This document shows, in pieces, positions 1 through 7,360 of a stretch of DNA of 64,000 bases. Origin of the DNA: an uncultured Bacteroidales bacterium. GTDB taxonomy: Bacteria > Bacteroidota > Bacteroidia > Bacteroidales > UBA932. Below the pieces are notes generated by a model. That model ran no database searches, had not been told where the DNA came from, and was given only the letters and a program-made list of their open reading frames with translations. The stretch covers positions 1-64,000 of the forward strand of contig CALUQB010000008.1 of assembly GCA_944322815.1 (NCBI GenBank), read 5' to 3'. Within the stretch, counting starts at the first letter, position 1; each line of letters begins with the position of its first letter. The translations under genes and the position numbers were made by a program.

Positions 1-72
1 ATCCGTGATTTCTGGCGGAAGGACGAAGCCGCTTTCCGCAAGCTCTCTTCAAAGTATCATCTCTATAAATGA
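1..72 (+). CDS. C-terminal end of a protein of unknown function (5' partial)
   Basis: Frame 1 is open from the first base and stops with TGA at 70-72. It gives a 23-residue tail that is charged and aromatic (it starts IRDFWRKDEAAF and ends in KYHLYK). This reads like the helical C-terminus of a real protein, but it is too short to assign to a family. Nothing else in the window belongs to it. The real gene could equally be in another frame. Confidence 0.4.
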   Translation: MRDFWRKDEAAFRKLSSKYHLYK

Positions 73-95
73 TGCTGCTTATTTGTATTCATAAG

Positions 96-302
96 TCATT
101 CTTCATTTCTGATGATTTTAAGAAGGCTGTTTGCTATGTTACCAATATAGTAAATATTTTCGTCAGTATGTTCCATCTTCATGATTTTGAGTATTATGAT
201 ATCCGCCCTTCTTTTCTCCATCGAAATCTGGTTCATATGCGTCCTGATCCGTTCCTTTTCCCACGCTTGGTAATCGTATTTATGGTTTTCTATGGATTCC
301 AT
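96..302 (-). CDS. Possible small hydrophilic protein (68 aa), unknown
   Basis: This short minus-strand reading frame encodes a charged, helix-prone peptide (start MESIENHKYDYQAW, end SLLKIIRNEE). Its composition looks more protein-like than the overlapping plus-strand frame, which is rich in Phe, Ile and Leu. No clear Shine-Dalgarno or TAnnTTTG promoter precedes it, and no family is recognised. The rest of 73-586 holds only the first copy of the flanking repeat. It may be the decayed end of a longer gene or plain chance. Confidence 0.22.
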   Translation of the reverse strand: MESIENHKYDYQAWEKERIRTHMNQISMEKRRADIIILKIMKMEHTDENIYYIGNIANSLLKIIRNEE

Positions 303-439
303 TATCTTCGTTTTAGAGAGAAAGACAAACTATAGAAACGCCTGAAGTAAAACGAAATTGACAAATCAAGAAGTAGATAAATTTTGAGATTCGTGCTAAA
401 CATATTATTGTAGTCAATAACGTCAATCTATTTGACAGG

Positions 440-575
440 ATTTATTTTCGGGCCTGTTTTTTTTGCGGTGAAAAAAATATCTGCCGATAAAGTGAAAAAG
501 CCGATGCACTTCACCCTCTGCCTCGCCCGGGATCCTTTTACGATTGATTCAATGCGGAACAAGAATATCGGCAGT
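440..575. repeat. Left copy of a structured repeat flanking the AbiE-type module
   Basis: Positions 471-575 repeat almost the same text as 1814-1918: both read from an A-tract plus ATCTGCCGAT, through GGATCCTTTTACGATT, to a GGCAGT end. The unit is bounded by inverted ends (CTGCCGATA at 481-489, TATCGGCAG at 566-574). A second block (440-488, TTTATTTTCG...TATCTGCCGAT) recurs at 1919-1967 on the far side of the other copy. The two copies enclose the toxin-antitoxin genes. They may be remnants of a small mobile element or ends of a transferred segment. Confidence 0.75.
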
Positions 576-586
576 CCTGGTTTTCA

Positions 587-1276
587 TTACATCTTCCTGT
601 TATATCTTTCCGGTGCCATGTCGGTGACAAGCTCGATGAATGATAGTTTTATTTCATCCCAATCTTTTCCTTCAAGGCAGATGGGATCTTCCATCAAATT
701 GGCTTCGTTGAAGTCTATCAGAGCATCGAATATCTGATTCGGATCATGTTCCCATGGCTGTCTCTTCTTGTGAAATTCGAGCATTTCTTCCAAAGAAAAA
801 ATCTCTAACAGCTTGTGTACGTCCCAGAAATCCTTTTTTCTGCCACCTCTTGATATTGCATCGATTTTCATCGCTGCAATATCTTCAAGTGATGCCATTC
901 TGATTCCGTCTATTATTTCAGCTTCATTCAAGAATTCCTCAGTATACATCAGGTCAAGTTTTATGCACTCGTCTTTTGTCCGTCCGATAAAATATCCGCG
1001 ACCGAGCCCCACTATAGAAGTAGGATCCGTATTGCAATAGTATGTAAAATTGTATTTCAGATATTTTTCGAAAGATCTGAAATCAAGGCTGTCATATTGT
1101 GCGTCAGTGAAAAGATCTATGTCAATTGATCTGCGATGTCCCAACCGCAGACTGAGATTGGTGCCGCCTACAAGTCTGAAAGGACTGAACAGCGGCTCCG
1201 CAATAAGAGTAGCCAGAATGGTTTTTAAAAGTGGGGTAACTGTATTGTAATGGAGGCAATAAGATTCCATGATCAT
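587..1276 (-). CDS. AbiEii/AbiGii-type nucleotidyltransferase toxin
   Basis: Predicted cytoplasmic nucleotidyltransferase of the AbiEii family, the toxin half of type IV toxin-antitoxin or abortive-infection modules. The N-terminal third contains the family signature LVGGTNLSLRLGH followed by RRSIDIDLF, where the paired Asp residues are the expected metal ligands. The middle holds the usual IKLDLMY and DIAAMKIDAI-SRGGRKKDFWD segments, including the lysine and KDF(W)D motif seen across the family. At 229 residues it is a compact full-length member. Its start overlaps the stop of the upstream antitoxin gene by 4 bases (ATGA at 1273-1276), implying translational coupling. Known family members transfer nucleotides to tRNA or other acceptors; the target here is unknown. 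Confidence 0.86.
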   Translation of the reverse strand: MIMESYCLHYNTVTPLLKTILATLIAEPLFSPFRLVGGTNLSLRLGHRRSIDIDLFTDAQYDSLDFRSFEKYLKYNFTYYCNTDPTSIVGLGRGYFIGRTKDECIKLDLMYTEEFLNEAEIIDGIRMASLEDIAAMKIDAISRGGRKKDFWDVHKLLEIFSLEEMLEFHKKRQPWEHDPNQIFDALIDFNEANLMEDPICLEGKDWDEIKLSFIELVTDMAPERYNRKM

Positions 1277-1764
1277 GATTTCTTATGTAATGTATATCTG
1301 TTCTTGCTTCTGAATCTTTCAAGATCAGAAATCCGGAGTCCATAATATTTCGCGATTTTTCTCTTTTCGTCTTCATTACCGCGCTCCAGTATTCGGGTTA
1401 TAACGAATTTCTTGTTTCTACCCCAGTCAATGCCATCGAAATCCGTATCCCAGAATAATATCCGTCTGATATCAGGGATGCCGGACACCTTTTCAGAAGC
1501 CTGCCTTATATGATACTGTTGGACATTGTAGTATCCTTGCAGCATATTCAGGAAACCGTCTTCATAGCCAAGGAAACTGTCTATTTTTACTGACATTTCA
1601 ACGGTAAGGTTCCTTTTCCCTTTGATTACGGCATTTAATGTCTGGTAATGTACGTCAATCCGCTCAGCCAGATCTCTTTGGCTGATGGATCGTTTTTTAA
1701 GTTCCATTCCTATAATCTTCCCTGGATGGATTCCTTTAAGTGCATTTATTAATTTTGTGTCCAT
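1273..1764 (-). CDS. XRE-family antitoxin with C-terminal DUF6922-like domain
   Basis: Probable autoregulating antitoxin for the AbiEii-type toxin. Residues ~10-65 form an XRE helix-turn-helix (HPGKIIGMELKKR, SQRDLAERI, LNAVIKGKR). The C-terminal half (IRRILFWDTDFDGIDW ... RILERGNEDEKRKIAKYYG) resembles the DUF6922 module common in Bacteroidetes antitoxins of this pairing. An earlier in-frame start at 1791 would lie inside the operator palindrome. ATG at 1764 is preferred because the promoter's -7 element ends only 7 bases upstream, suggesting a very short or leaderless mRNA. The product is 163 residues. It is first in a two-gene operon and overlaps the toxin start by 4 bases. Confidence 0.82.
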   Translation of the reverse strand: MDTKLINALKGIHPGKIIGMELKKRSISQRDLAERIDVHYQTLNAVIKGKRNLTVEMSVKIDSFLGYEDGFLNMLQGYYNVQQYHIRQASEKVSGIPDIRRILFWDTDFDGIDWGRNKKFVITRILERGNEDEKRKIAKYYGLRISDLERFRSKNRYTLHKKS

Positions 1765-1771
1765 TGCTTTG

Positions 1772-1803
1772 CAAAGATATGAAATAAACAAATTTGTTTA
1801 CAA
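1772..1803 (-). promoter_or_regulatory. Promoter of the toxin-antitoxin operon with a palindromic operator
   Basis: Read on the minus strand, TTG (1801-1803) is separated by 21 bases from TATCTTTG (1772-1779), matching the Bacteroidetes -33/-7 consensus. The spacer contains a perfect 16-bp palindrome, TAAACAAATTTGTTTA (1785-1800). Its position between the two core elements is where a helix-turn-helix repressor would block the sigma factor, so it is a likely binding site for the XRE antitoxin. Confidence 0.72.
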
Positions 1804-1813
1804 TATTTGCAAT

Positions 1814-1967
1814 AAAAAATATCTGCCGATGAAGTGAAAAAAGATACCGCACTTCATTCTCTGCCTCTCCCTGGATCCTTTTACGATTAATTCAACGCGG
1901 AACAAGAATATTGGCAGTATTTATTTTCGCCGCTGTTTTTTCTGCGGCGAAAAAATATCTGCCAATA
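1814..1967. repeat. Right copy of the structured repeat flanking the AbiE-type module
   Basis: Positions 1814-1918 match 471-575 with scattered substitutions; 1919-1967 match 440-488. The end block can fold as a hairpin (CGCCGC...GCGGCG around 1928-1950). The order of blocks is inverted relative to the left copy (block B then A on the left, A then B on the right), so the pair is not a simple target duplication. Confidence 0.75.
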
Positions 1968-1984
1968 TGATATAATCCCCAAAA

Positions 1985-2043
1985 GTAACCGAAACTTAAC
2001 AAACCTTAACACAAACTTAATACCTGTTAACAACATCGTAACC
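1985..2043 (+). promoter_or_regulatory. Phased TTAACA direct repeats, Pho-box-like activator array
   Basis: Six related hexamers occur at 1985 (GTAACC), 1996 (TTAACA), 2006 (TTAACA), 2017 (TTAATA), 2027 (TTAACA) and 2038 (GTAACC). The steps are 11, 10, 11, 10 and 11 bases, about one helical turn each. Repeats of TT(A/T/C)ACA at this spacing are the known binding pattern of PhoP in Bacillus; PhoB-type sites elsewhere are also 11-bp direct repeats. The array ends ~30 bases before a TACCTTTG -7 element (2075-2082) with no recognisable -33 TTG, as expected for an activator-dependent promoter. Confidence 0.6.
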
Positions 2044-2110
2044 TAATCGTAAAAATCCCGCCACTTTCCGACTATACCTTTGCCGCCGGAAATAAGAAAA
2101 CAGAAGAATA

Positions 2111-4873
2111 GTGAGAAAACTGAAACTTGCTCTGGCTGCCGCTGCCGTTATTTTCAGCCAGATTCCGGCCCTGAATGCGGCCGCAGCACCGGAAGAAGCC
2201 GGTGATATTCTAAAAGGAACAGTCATCGATGCCGAAACTCAGGAACCCCTTATAGGTGCAGCCATCATGGTGAGCAACACCACCGAAGGAGTTATCACTG
2301 ACCTGGACGGAAGCTTCATCGTCAATCTCCTGAGGGACAACACTCCTTTCGAAGTCTCATATATAGGATACGAGACAGTTCCGTTTTCCATAGTCACCGC
2401 AGGAGGCTCCATGAAACTCGAAGTGAATTCAGAACATGCTGCAAACATATCCCTGACGGGCAATACTCTGACGATACTCATGCTCCCTGACGGCGAAATG
2501 CTGCAGAATGCCGTAGTGACAGGACGCAAGACCCTCGAATCACTCCAGGCACTGCAGAACGAGAGAATCACCTCGGGCTTTGCCATCGAAAACATGGGCG
2601 CCAAGGAAATGAGCCTGAAAGGCATATCTGACGCTCAGGAGAGCGTAGCCAAACTATCCGGAATATCCATAGCCAGTGCCGGTCAGCTGATAGTCCGCGG
2701 ACTGGGAGATAGGTACAGCACCACGACCCTGAACGGTCTGCCGATAGCATCGCCGAACCCTGACAACAAGCTCATCCCGCTGGATATCTTCCCTGCATCC
2801 ACCATACAGAACATAACGGTGAGCAAGGTATATGAAGCCAGTTCGTATGCCGACTATTCCGGAGCACACGTGGACATAAGTACGAAGGAAGGGAAAAGTG
2901 AAGACTTCTTCAATCTTTCGTTCTCAACCGGAGGATATTTCCATACGCTTGCAAATGACTTCTACAGGATGGACGGGAAAAGCCTTTTCCTGACAAAACG
3001 ACTCGATCCTGTCGCTGAAACCATCGCACACAAGGACTTCCAGGACTATGTCAAATCGAAAGACATATTCGGCACGACTTTCCGCACTTATAAGAGAAAT
3101 CCGCTTCCAGACCTGAACGGAGGCGTCGGATTCGGAAAAAGCTTCCCTGTCGGGAACCAGACTCTCAGCCTGGTGGCATCGGCCAGCATCAAGACCGGGG
3201 ATGAAACCACTACGGATGCCTTTTACAGAACATACGAAGCCAGTTCCGTCGGCAGTATGCAGAGTGACTACACATACGACAGCTATGGACAGAAAATCGA
3301 TATCGCCGCCCTTGTGGACCTCGACTATACGCTGCGTCAGAGCGACAATATCGGTCTGACAGTGTTCTTCGCCAGAAATGCCAAGGACTCGCACCTCGAC
3401 AGACACGGCATCGACTACCAGGAATCCTATGACCTGATAGGAAGCAATCAGGTCACACACATATACACCCTGCAGAATTACCAGCTGTCAGGACATCATG
3501 AATTGGCCCGCTGGTTCATAGACTGGGGTGCATCCTATACCATGTCGGCAAGTGACGAACCGGACAGAAGGCAGGTGATGTACCGTCGAGGCTCGGACGA
3601 CCGGTGGTATTTCTTCAAACTGAACCAGCAGGAAACCCAGCGGTATTTCGGAAAACTCAGTGAAAACGAACTCGTGGCCGATATCAAGGCGACATACAAT
3701 ATAAATGACCACAACAAGGTCCGTTTCGGCCTTTCGGCCAAGGACAAGGTCCGCACTTTCCGCACCACAAGATTTTACTATGATGTGAGAAACATCGGCG
3801 ATGCCGTGACTGATTTCCATAACCCTGACGCATATCTGAATTTCGGAAATCTGCAGGACGGGCTGATATCCGTGAACCGCAGCCAATTCGACAGGGATCA
3901 GTACGATGCTTCGAACATCATAGGGGCGGGATTTGTCGAGACTGACCTCAAATTCGGAGACAGATGGTATCTGAATGCAGGACTTCGTATCGAGGCAAGC
4001 CGCCAGAGCGTGGACTACAACGATGATGTGGAAAATCTTACCAGAAATCTGGATGCATTCGACTTTTTTCCTGCCATAAACGTGAAATATGACATGACAC
4101 GGAAAAGCATGCTGAGACTGTCACTTTCACGCACCATCACCAGACCGTCGTTCATCGAGATGGCACCTTTCCTCTATCAGGAAAGTTTCGGCGGGGCGCA
4201 GATAAGGGGTAACAAGGATCTGGAAAACGGCTACAACTACAACTTTGACCTGAAATACGAACTTTTTTCGGAGAAGAATACCGACATGTTCGCGGTGACG
4301 GCATATTTCAAATACCTCGAAAACCCGATAGAGAGAACACAGCGTCTGTCCGGAGGTGCTACGGAACATTCCTTCCAGAATGCGGACAACGGTATCGCTG
4401 CAGGGGTAGAGGTCGAGTTCCGAAAGGAAATAGTGAAGAATCTGGCTGTAAGCGCCAACGCTTCCTACATGTACACGAACGTGATACTTCCGGAAGGAGG
4501 TGTCTACACGAACCAGCAGCGTTCCTTGCAGGGAGCGTCACCGTACCTTGCGAATGCCGATATCAGCTATACGCCTGAGTTCAGGAACGGTTCGAGCCTC
4601 AGTCTGGCCCTCCTTTACAACCTCCAGGGGCCGAGAATCCATGCTGTAGGTATCATGGGACTGGGCGATGTGAAGCAGATGCCTCTGAATACTCTCGACT
4701 TCGTGGCTACATACAATATCGACAAGCATTTTTCCGTAAAGATGGCGTTCAACAACATGCTGGACTCTACCATCAGGTTCAAACAGGAAATCCCGAATGC
4801 CGGCAGGACTGTGGATGTCGAACAGTGGAGAATCGGCGCCGGGTTCGAAGTCGGCGTAAGCTGGTCGCTCTGA
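2111..4873 (+). CDS. TonB-dependent outer-membrane receptor
   Basis: Outer-membrane active transporter of 920 residues starting at GTG 2111. A signal peptide (residues 1-26) is followed by a carboxypeptidase-regulatory-like fold (~35-95; GTVIDAETQEPLIGAA, SYIGYETV). A plug domain follows (~150-260; IVRGLGDRYSTTTLNG, then NPDNKLIPLDIFP) and then a 22-strand-type barrel. The plug sequence and the absence of an adjacent SusD separate it from the SusC receptor at 57.5 kb. The C-terminus ends in SWSL instead of the usual aromatic residue. A lipoprotein gene follows 79 bases downstream and is probably co-transcribed. The TTAACA array upstream suggests phosphate control, so the substrate may be a phosphorus compound; this is inference. 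Confidence 0.85.
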   Translation: MRKLKLALAAAAVIFSQIPALNAAAAPEEAGDILKGTVIDAETQEPLIGAAIMVSNTTEGVITDLDGSFIVNLLRDNTPFEVSYIGYETVPFSIVTAGGSMKLEVNSEHAANISLTGNTLTILMLPDGEMLQNAVVTGRKTLESLQALQNERITSGFAIENMGAKEMSLKGISDAQESVAKLSGISIASAGQLIVRGLGDRYSTTTLNGLPIASPNPDNKLIPLDIFPASTIQNITVSKVYEASSYADYSGAHVDISTKEGKSEDFFNLSFSTGGYFHTLANDFYRMDGKSLFLTKRLDPVAETIAHKDFQDYVKSKDIFGTTFRTYKRNPLPDLNGGVGFGKSFPVGNQTLSLVASASIKTGDETTTDAFYRTYEASSVGSMQSDYTYDSYGQKIDIAALVDLDYTLRQSDNIGLTVFFARNAKDSHLDRHGIDYQESYDLIGSNQVTHIYTLQNYQLSGHHELARWFIDWGASYTMSASDEPDRRQVMYRRGSDDRWYFFKLNQQETQRYFGKLSENELVADIKATYNINDHNKVRFGLSAKDKVRTFRTTRFYYDVRNIGDAVTDFHNPDAYLNFGNLQDGLISVNRSQFDRDQYDASNIIGAGFVETDLKFGDRWYLNAGLRIEASRQSVDYNDDVENLTRNLDAFDFFPAINVKYDMTRKSMLRLSLSRTITRPSFIEMAPFLYQESFGGAQIRGNKDLENGYNYNFDLKYELFSEKNTDMFAVTAYFKYLENPIERTQRLSGGATEHSFQNADNGIAAGVEVEFRKEIVKNLAVSANASYMYTNVILPEGGVYTNQQRSLQGASPYLANADISYTPEFRNGSSLSLALLYNLQGPRIHAVGIMGLGDVKQMPLNTLDFVATYNIDKHFSVKMAFNNMLDSTIRFKQEIPNAGRTVDVEQWRIGAGFEVGVSWSL

Positions 4874-4952
4874 CATTGCGCGGAGCGCATCCGAAGACAT
4901 GTGCAAACAATATATTTATTCATAAACAATACAAAAAACCAATTTTTCAAGT

Positions 4953-6134
4953 ATGAAAACATCTAAATTTTTCGTAGCAGCTGTCGCTGCAATGGGCATG
5001 GTGGCAACCCTTGCATCATGCGAAAAGGATCCTGACAACGGTGAAGGAAACGGCAGCGAGGCAGTAGTTCTCGAAGGCGGTGAAATCAGCGGACGTTACT
5101 CAAACGACCTTACCCTGAAAAAAGGAGAATATACTCTGACTGGAAGTCTCCAGATGGAAGCTCCTGCTACACTCACCATCGAGCCGGGCACGACCATCAC
5201 TTCAGCCGCAGCAGGAAGCAATATCATATACATCCTCATCGAACAGGGTGCGAAGATCATTGCCGAAGGTACCGAATCTGAACCTATCACCCTGACTGCC
5301 GAAGAGAAGAAGGCAGGCGCATGGGGCGGACTCCATATCTGCGGATATGCGCATACGAACGCTTCCGGCGAGACTACATCTGAAATCGGAGGAGCCCTCT
5401 ATGGCGGAAGCAACGACTCGGACAACTCCGGCGTCATAAAATACGTCCGTATCCAGTATTCGGGACTTGCCCTGGATTCAGAGCATGAGGCCAACGGTCT
5501 GTCTCTCTATGGCGTAGGAAACGGGACGGAGATTTCTTACGTCCAGGTTCTCGACGGTTCCGATGACGGTATAGAGTTCTTCGGCGGTTCTGCCGATATC
5601 GATCACTGCATCGTGGAGAATTGCACCGACGATTCTTTCGACTGGACCGAGGGCTGGAACGGTACCGCAGAGTATATCGTGGCTTACCAGTCTGTCGACG
5701 AGTGTGACTGCCTGATGGAGTGCGACAACAACGGCGACAACAACGATGCCGCTCCGGTGGCTCATCCGACTATCCGCTACGCAACATTCGTGGGCAACAA
5801 CAGCGCGGACAACGCCAGAGGTCTCCGTTTCCGTGAGGGTACACAGGTGACTCTCGACTATGCTCTCGTGACCGGCAAACCGAAGCCGATTACACTTGAG
5901 ACCACGCAGACAGTGGCTTCTTTCGATAACGGAACTTCTTCTATCAAAAATACTTACATCTCAGGAGAGCTCGTAAATGAGGAAGGAAGCGGCTACGCCA
6001 ATGCCGACTTCACCGAAGACGGCAATACTGCAAACTACACTGGATTCAGCTTTACAGACAACTATGTCGGCAAAGTCGGCCAGAGCGGTGCCGTATCCGC
6101 TGACGACAACTGGACAGCAGGCTGGACATTGTAG
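4953..6134 (+). CDS. Secreted lipoprotein with a right-handed beta-helix-like fold
   Basis: 393-residue lipoprotein; the signal peptide ends at LASC, with the lipidated Cys about residue 23. The body is rich in Gly, Asn, Asp and short beta-strands (LTLKKGEYTLTGSL, TLTIEPGTTI, GTEISYVQVLDGSDDG, ADIDHCIVENCTDDS) typical of a right-handed parallel beta-helix of the kind often annotated only as hypothetical next to TonB receptors. Two acidic stretches (DSDNSG; DECDCLMECDNNGDNND) could bind divalent metal. It is downstream of the TonB-dependent receptor and upstream of a terminator, so the two probably act together at the cell surface. No enzyme motif is recognised. Confidence 0.7.
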   Translation: MKTSKFFVAAVAAMGMVATLASCEKDPDNGEGNGSEAVVLEGGEISGRYSNDLTLKKGEYTLTGSLQMEAPATLTIEPGTTITSAAAGSNIIYILIEQGAKIIAEGTESEPITLTAEEKKAGAWGGLHICGYAHTNASGETTSEIGGALYGGSNDSDNSGVIKYVRIQYSGLALDSEHEANGLSLYGVGNGTEISYVQVLDGSDDGIEFFGGSADIDHCIVENCTDDSFDWTEGWNGTAEYIVAYQSVDECDCLMECDNNGDNNDAAPVAHPTIRYATFVGNNSADNARGLRFREGTQVTLDYALVTGKPKPITLETTQTVASFDNGTSSIKNTYISGELVNEEGSGYANADFTEDGNTANYTGFSFTDNYVGKVGQSGAVSADDNWTAGWTL

Positions 6135-6169
6135 TCCGCCTCTCATATAAGGAAGACTGTATATTTCAT

Positions 6170-6199
6170 TGCTGCGGATTTCAAATCCGCGGCATTTTT
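6170..6199 (+). terminator. Rho-independent terminator of the receptor-lipoprotein operon
   Basis: An 11-bp stem, GCTGCGGATTT paired with AAATCCGCGGC (one T-G pair), with a very short loop, is followed by ATTTTT. It lies 36 bases after the lipoprotein stop codon. Confidence 0.75.
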
Positions 6200-6237
6200 G
6201 TATTTTCGTGCTCTGTTTCAGATTTTGATCAATTGAC

Positions 6238-7248
6238 ATGGAATTCATTTTCGTACTGACTGTGCTGGGATTTGTGAGCCTGGCGATACTTCTGTTGCTG
6301 CTGGCGGCTGCCGGAATAGCGGCCCTGTGCGGGGCATCTTTCGGAACTGTTTTCCTGAACGGCCTGTGGGTGCTCGTGATACCTCCCGCAGTGATATTAT
6401 ATGGCTGGCTCATAGGGCGGAACCAGGTGACAGTAAGCCATATAGAGATTCCGTCGGAACATCTGCCGGCATCTTTCGACGGCTATCGCATAGTGCATAT
6501 ATCAGACATGCACCTGCGTTCGTTCAAGTCGAGAGGAAAGGCTCTGGAAAAAATAGTAGACAGGATAAATGCGGAAAATCCGGATCTCATAGCCTTTACC
6601 GGCGATCTGGTGACCACTCATCCGCTGGAGATATTGCCCCATATGGATGTGCTGGGAAGACTTCAGGCGGAAGACGGGGTCGTCTCGGTCATGGGAAACC
6701 ATGACTATTGTCCTTACAATGACTGGTCGTCAGAACAGGAAATGCTGGATGCAGTGGACACGGTAAGGGCGAGGGAAAGACGGCTCGGCTGGAAACTGCT
6801 GGATGACGCACATATCGACATTGCCCGTCAGGGCACCGGAAAGACCGACACCATTTCAGTGATAGGGGTGGAGAATATCTCGGCGATGCGGCAGTTCGCG
6901 ACTCACGGTGACCTGCAGACGGCGATGGCAGGGGCTGACGGGGATTTCAGGATTCTGCTTTCTCATGACCCGACACACTGGAGGGATGGGGTTTTGGGCA
7001 AAACGGATATGGACCTCATGCTTTCAGGCCATACGCACAATGCCCAGTGCCGTATATTCGGCTTCGAACCGAGCCATCTTGTTTTCCGGGAGAACAGCGG
7101 CCTCTACAGTGAGGAGACGGCATACGGCCGTCAATACCTTTATGTGAACGATGGTCTGGGCGAAACCATGTTTCCTGCCCGTATCGGTGTGCCTCCGGAA
7201 ATCACGGTCATCACCTTGTCAACTGCTGACAGGAATATTGTCCGTTGA
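6238..7248 (+). CDS. Membrane-anchored calcineurin-like metallophosphoesterase (YkuE/YaeI type)
   Basis: 336-residue phosphoesterase. The first ~65 residues form two hydrophobic segments, then the dimetal motifs occur in order: ISDMHL (D-x-H), FTGDLV (GD), GNHDY (GNHD), LLSHDP (H) and LSGHTHNAQ (GHxH). All five blocks of the calcineurin-like fold are intact. This arrangement matches the YkuE/YaeI family, whose members hydrolyse phosphate esters at the membrane (some act on UDP-2,3-diacylglucosamine or other lipid-linked diphosphates). The true substrate is not evident. The gene follows the receptor-lipoprotein terminator, so it probably has its own promoter; a TATTTTCG sequence at ~6200 is a weak candidate. 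Confidence 0.85.
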   Translation: MEFIFVLTVLGFVSLAILLLLLAAAGIAALCGASFGTVFLNGLWVLVIPPAVILYGWLIGRNQVTVSHIEIPSEHLPASFDGYRIVHISDMHLRSFKSRGKALEKIVDRINAENPDLIAFTGDLVTTHPLEILPHMDVLGRLQAEDGVVSVMGNHDYCPYNDWSSEQEMLDAVDTVRARERRLGWKLLDDAHIDIARQGTGKTDTISVIGVENISAMRQFATHGDLQTAMAGADGDFRILLSHDPTHWRDGVLGKTDMDLMLSGHTHNAQCRIFGFEPSHLVFRENSGLYSEETAYGRQYLYVNDGLGETMFPARIGVPPEITVITLSTADRNIVR

Positions 7249-7360
7249 GGACGGGCAGTTGCGGAACGGCAGGTATGAAAAATTTGATAAAATGTTTCCG
7301 ATGCCGCAAAACTATTCTTAATTTTGCAATCTGTCGAACAATTTTCAAAAGGATCTGGAT

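Noticed and set aside
69-335. 88-codon plus-strand frame
   Set aside because: Rich in Phe, His and Leu without a family match; it overlaps a better-looking minus-strand frame and starts before the upstream stop codon.
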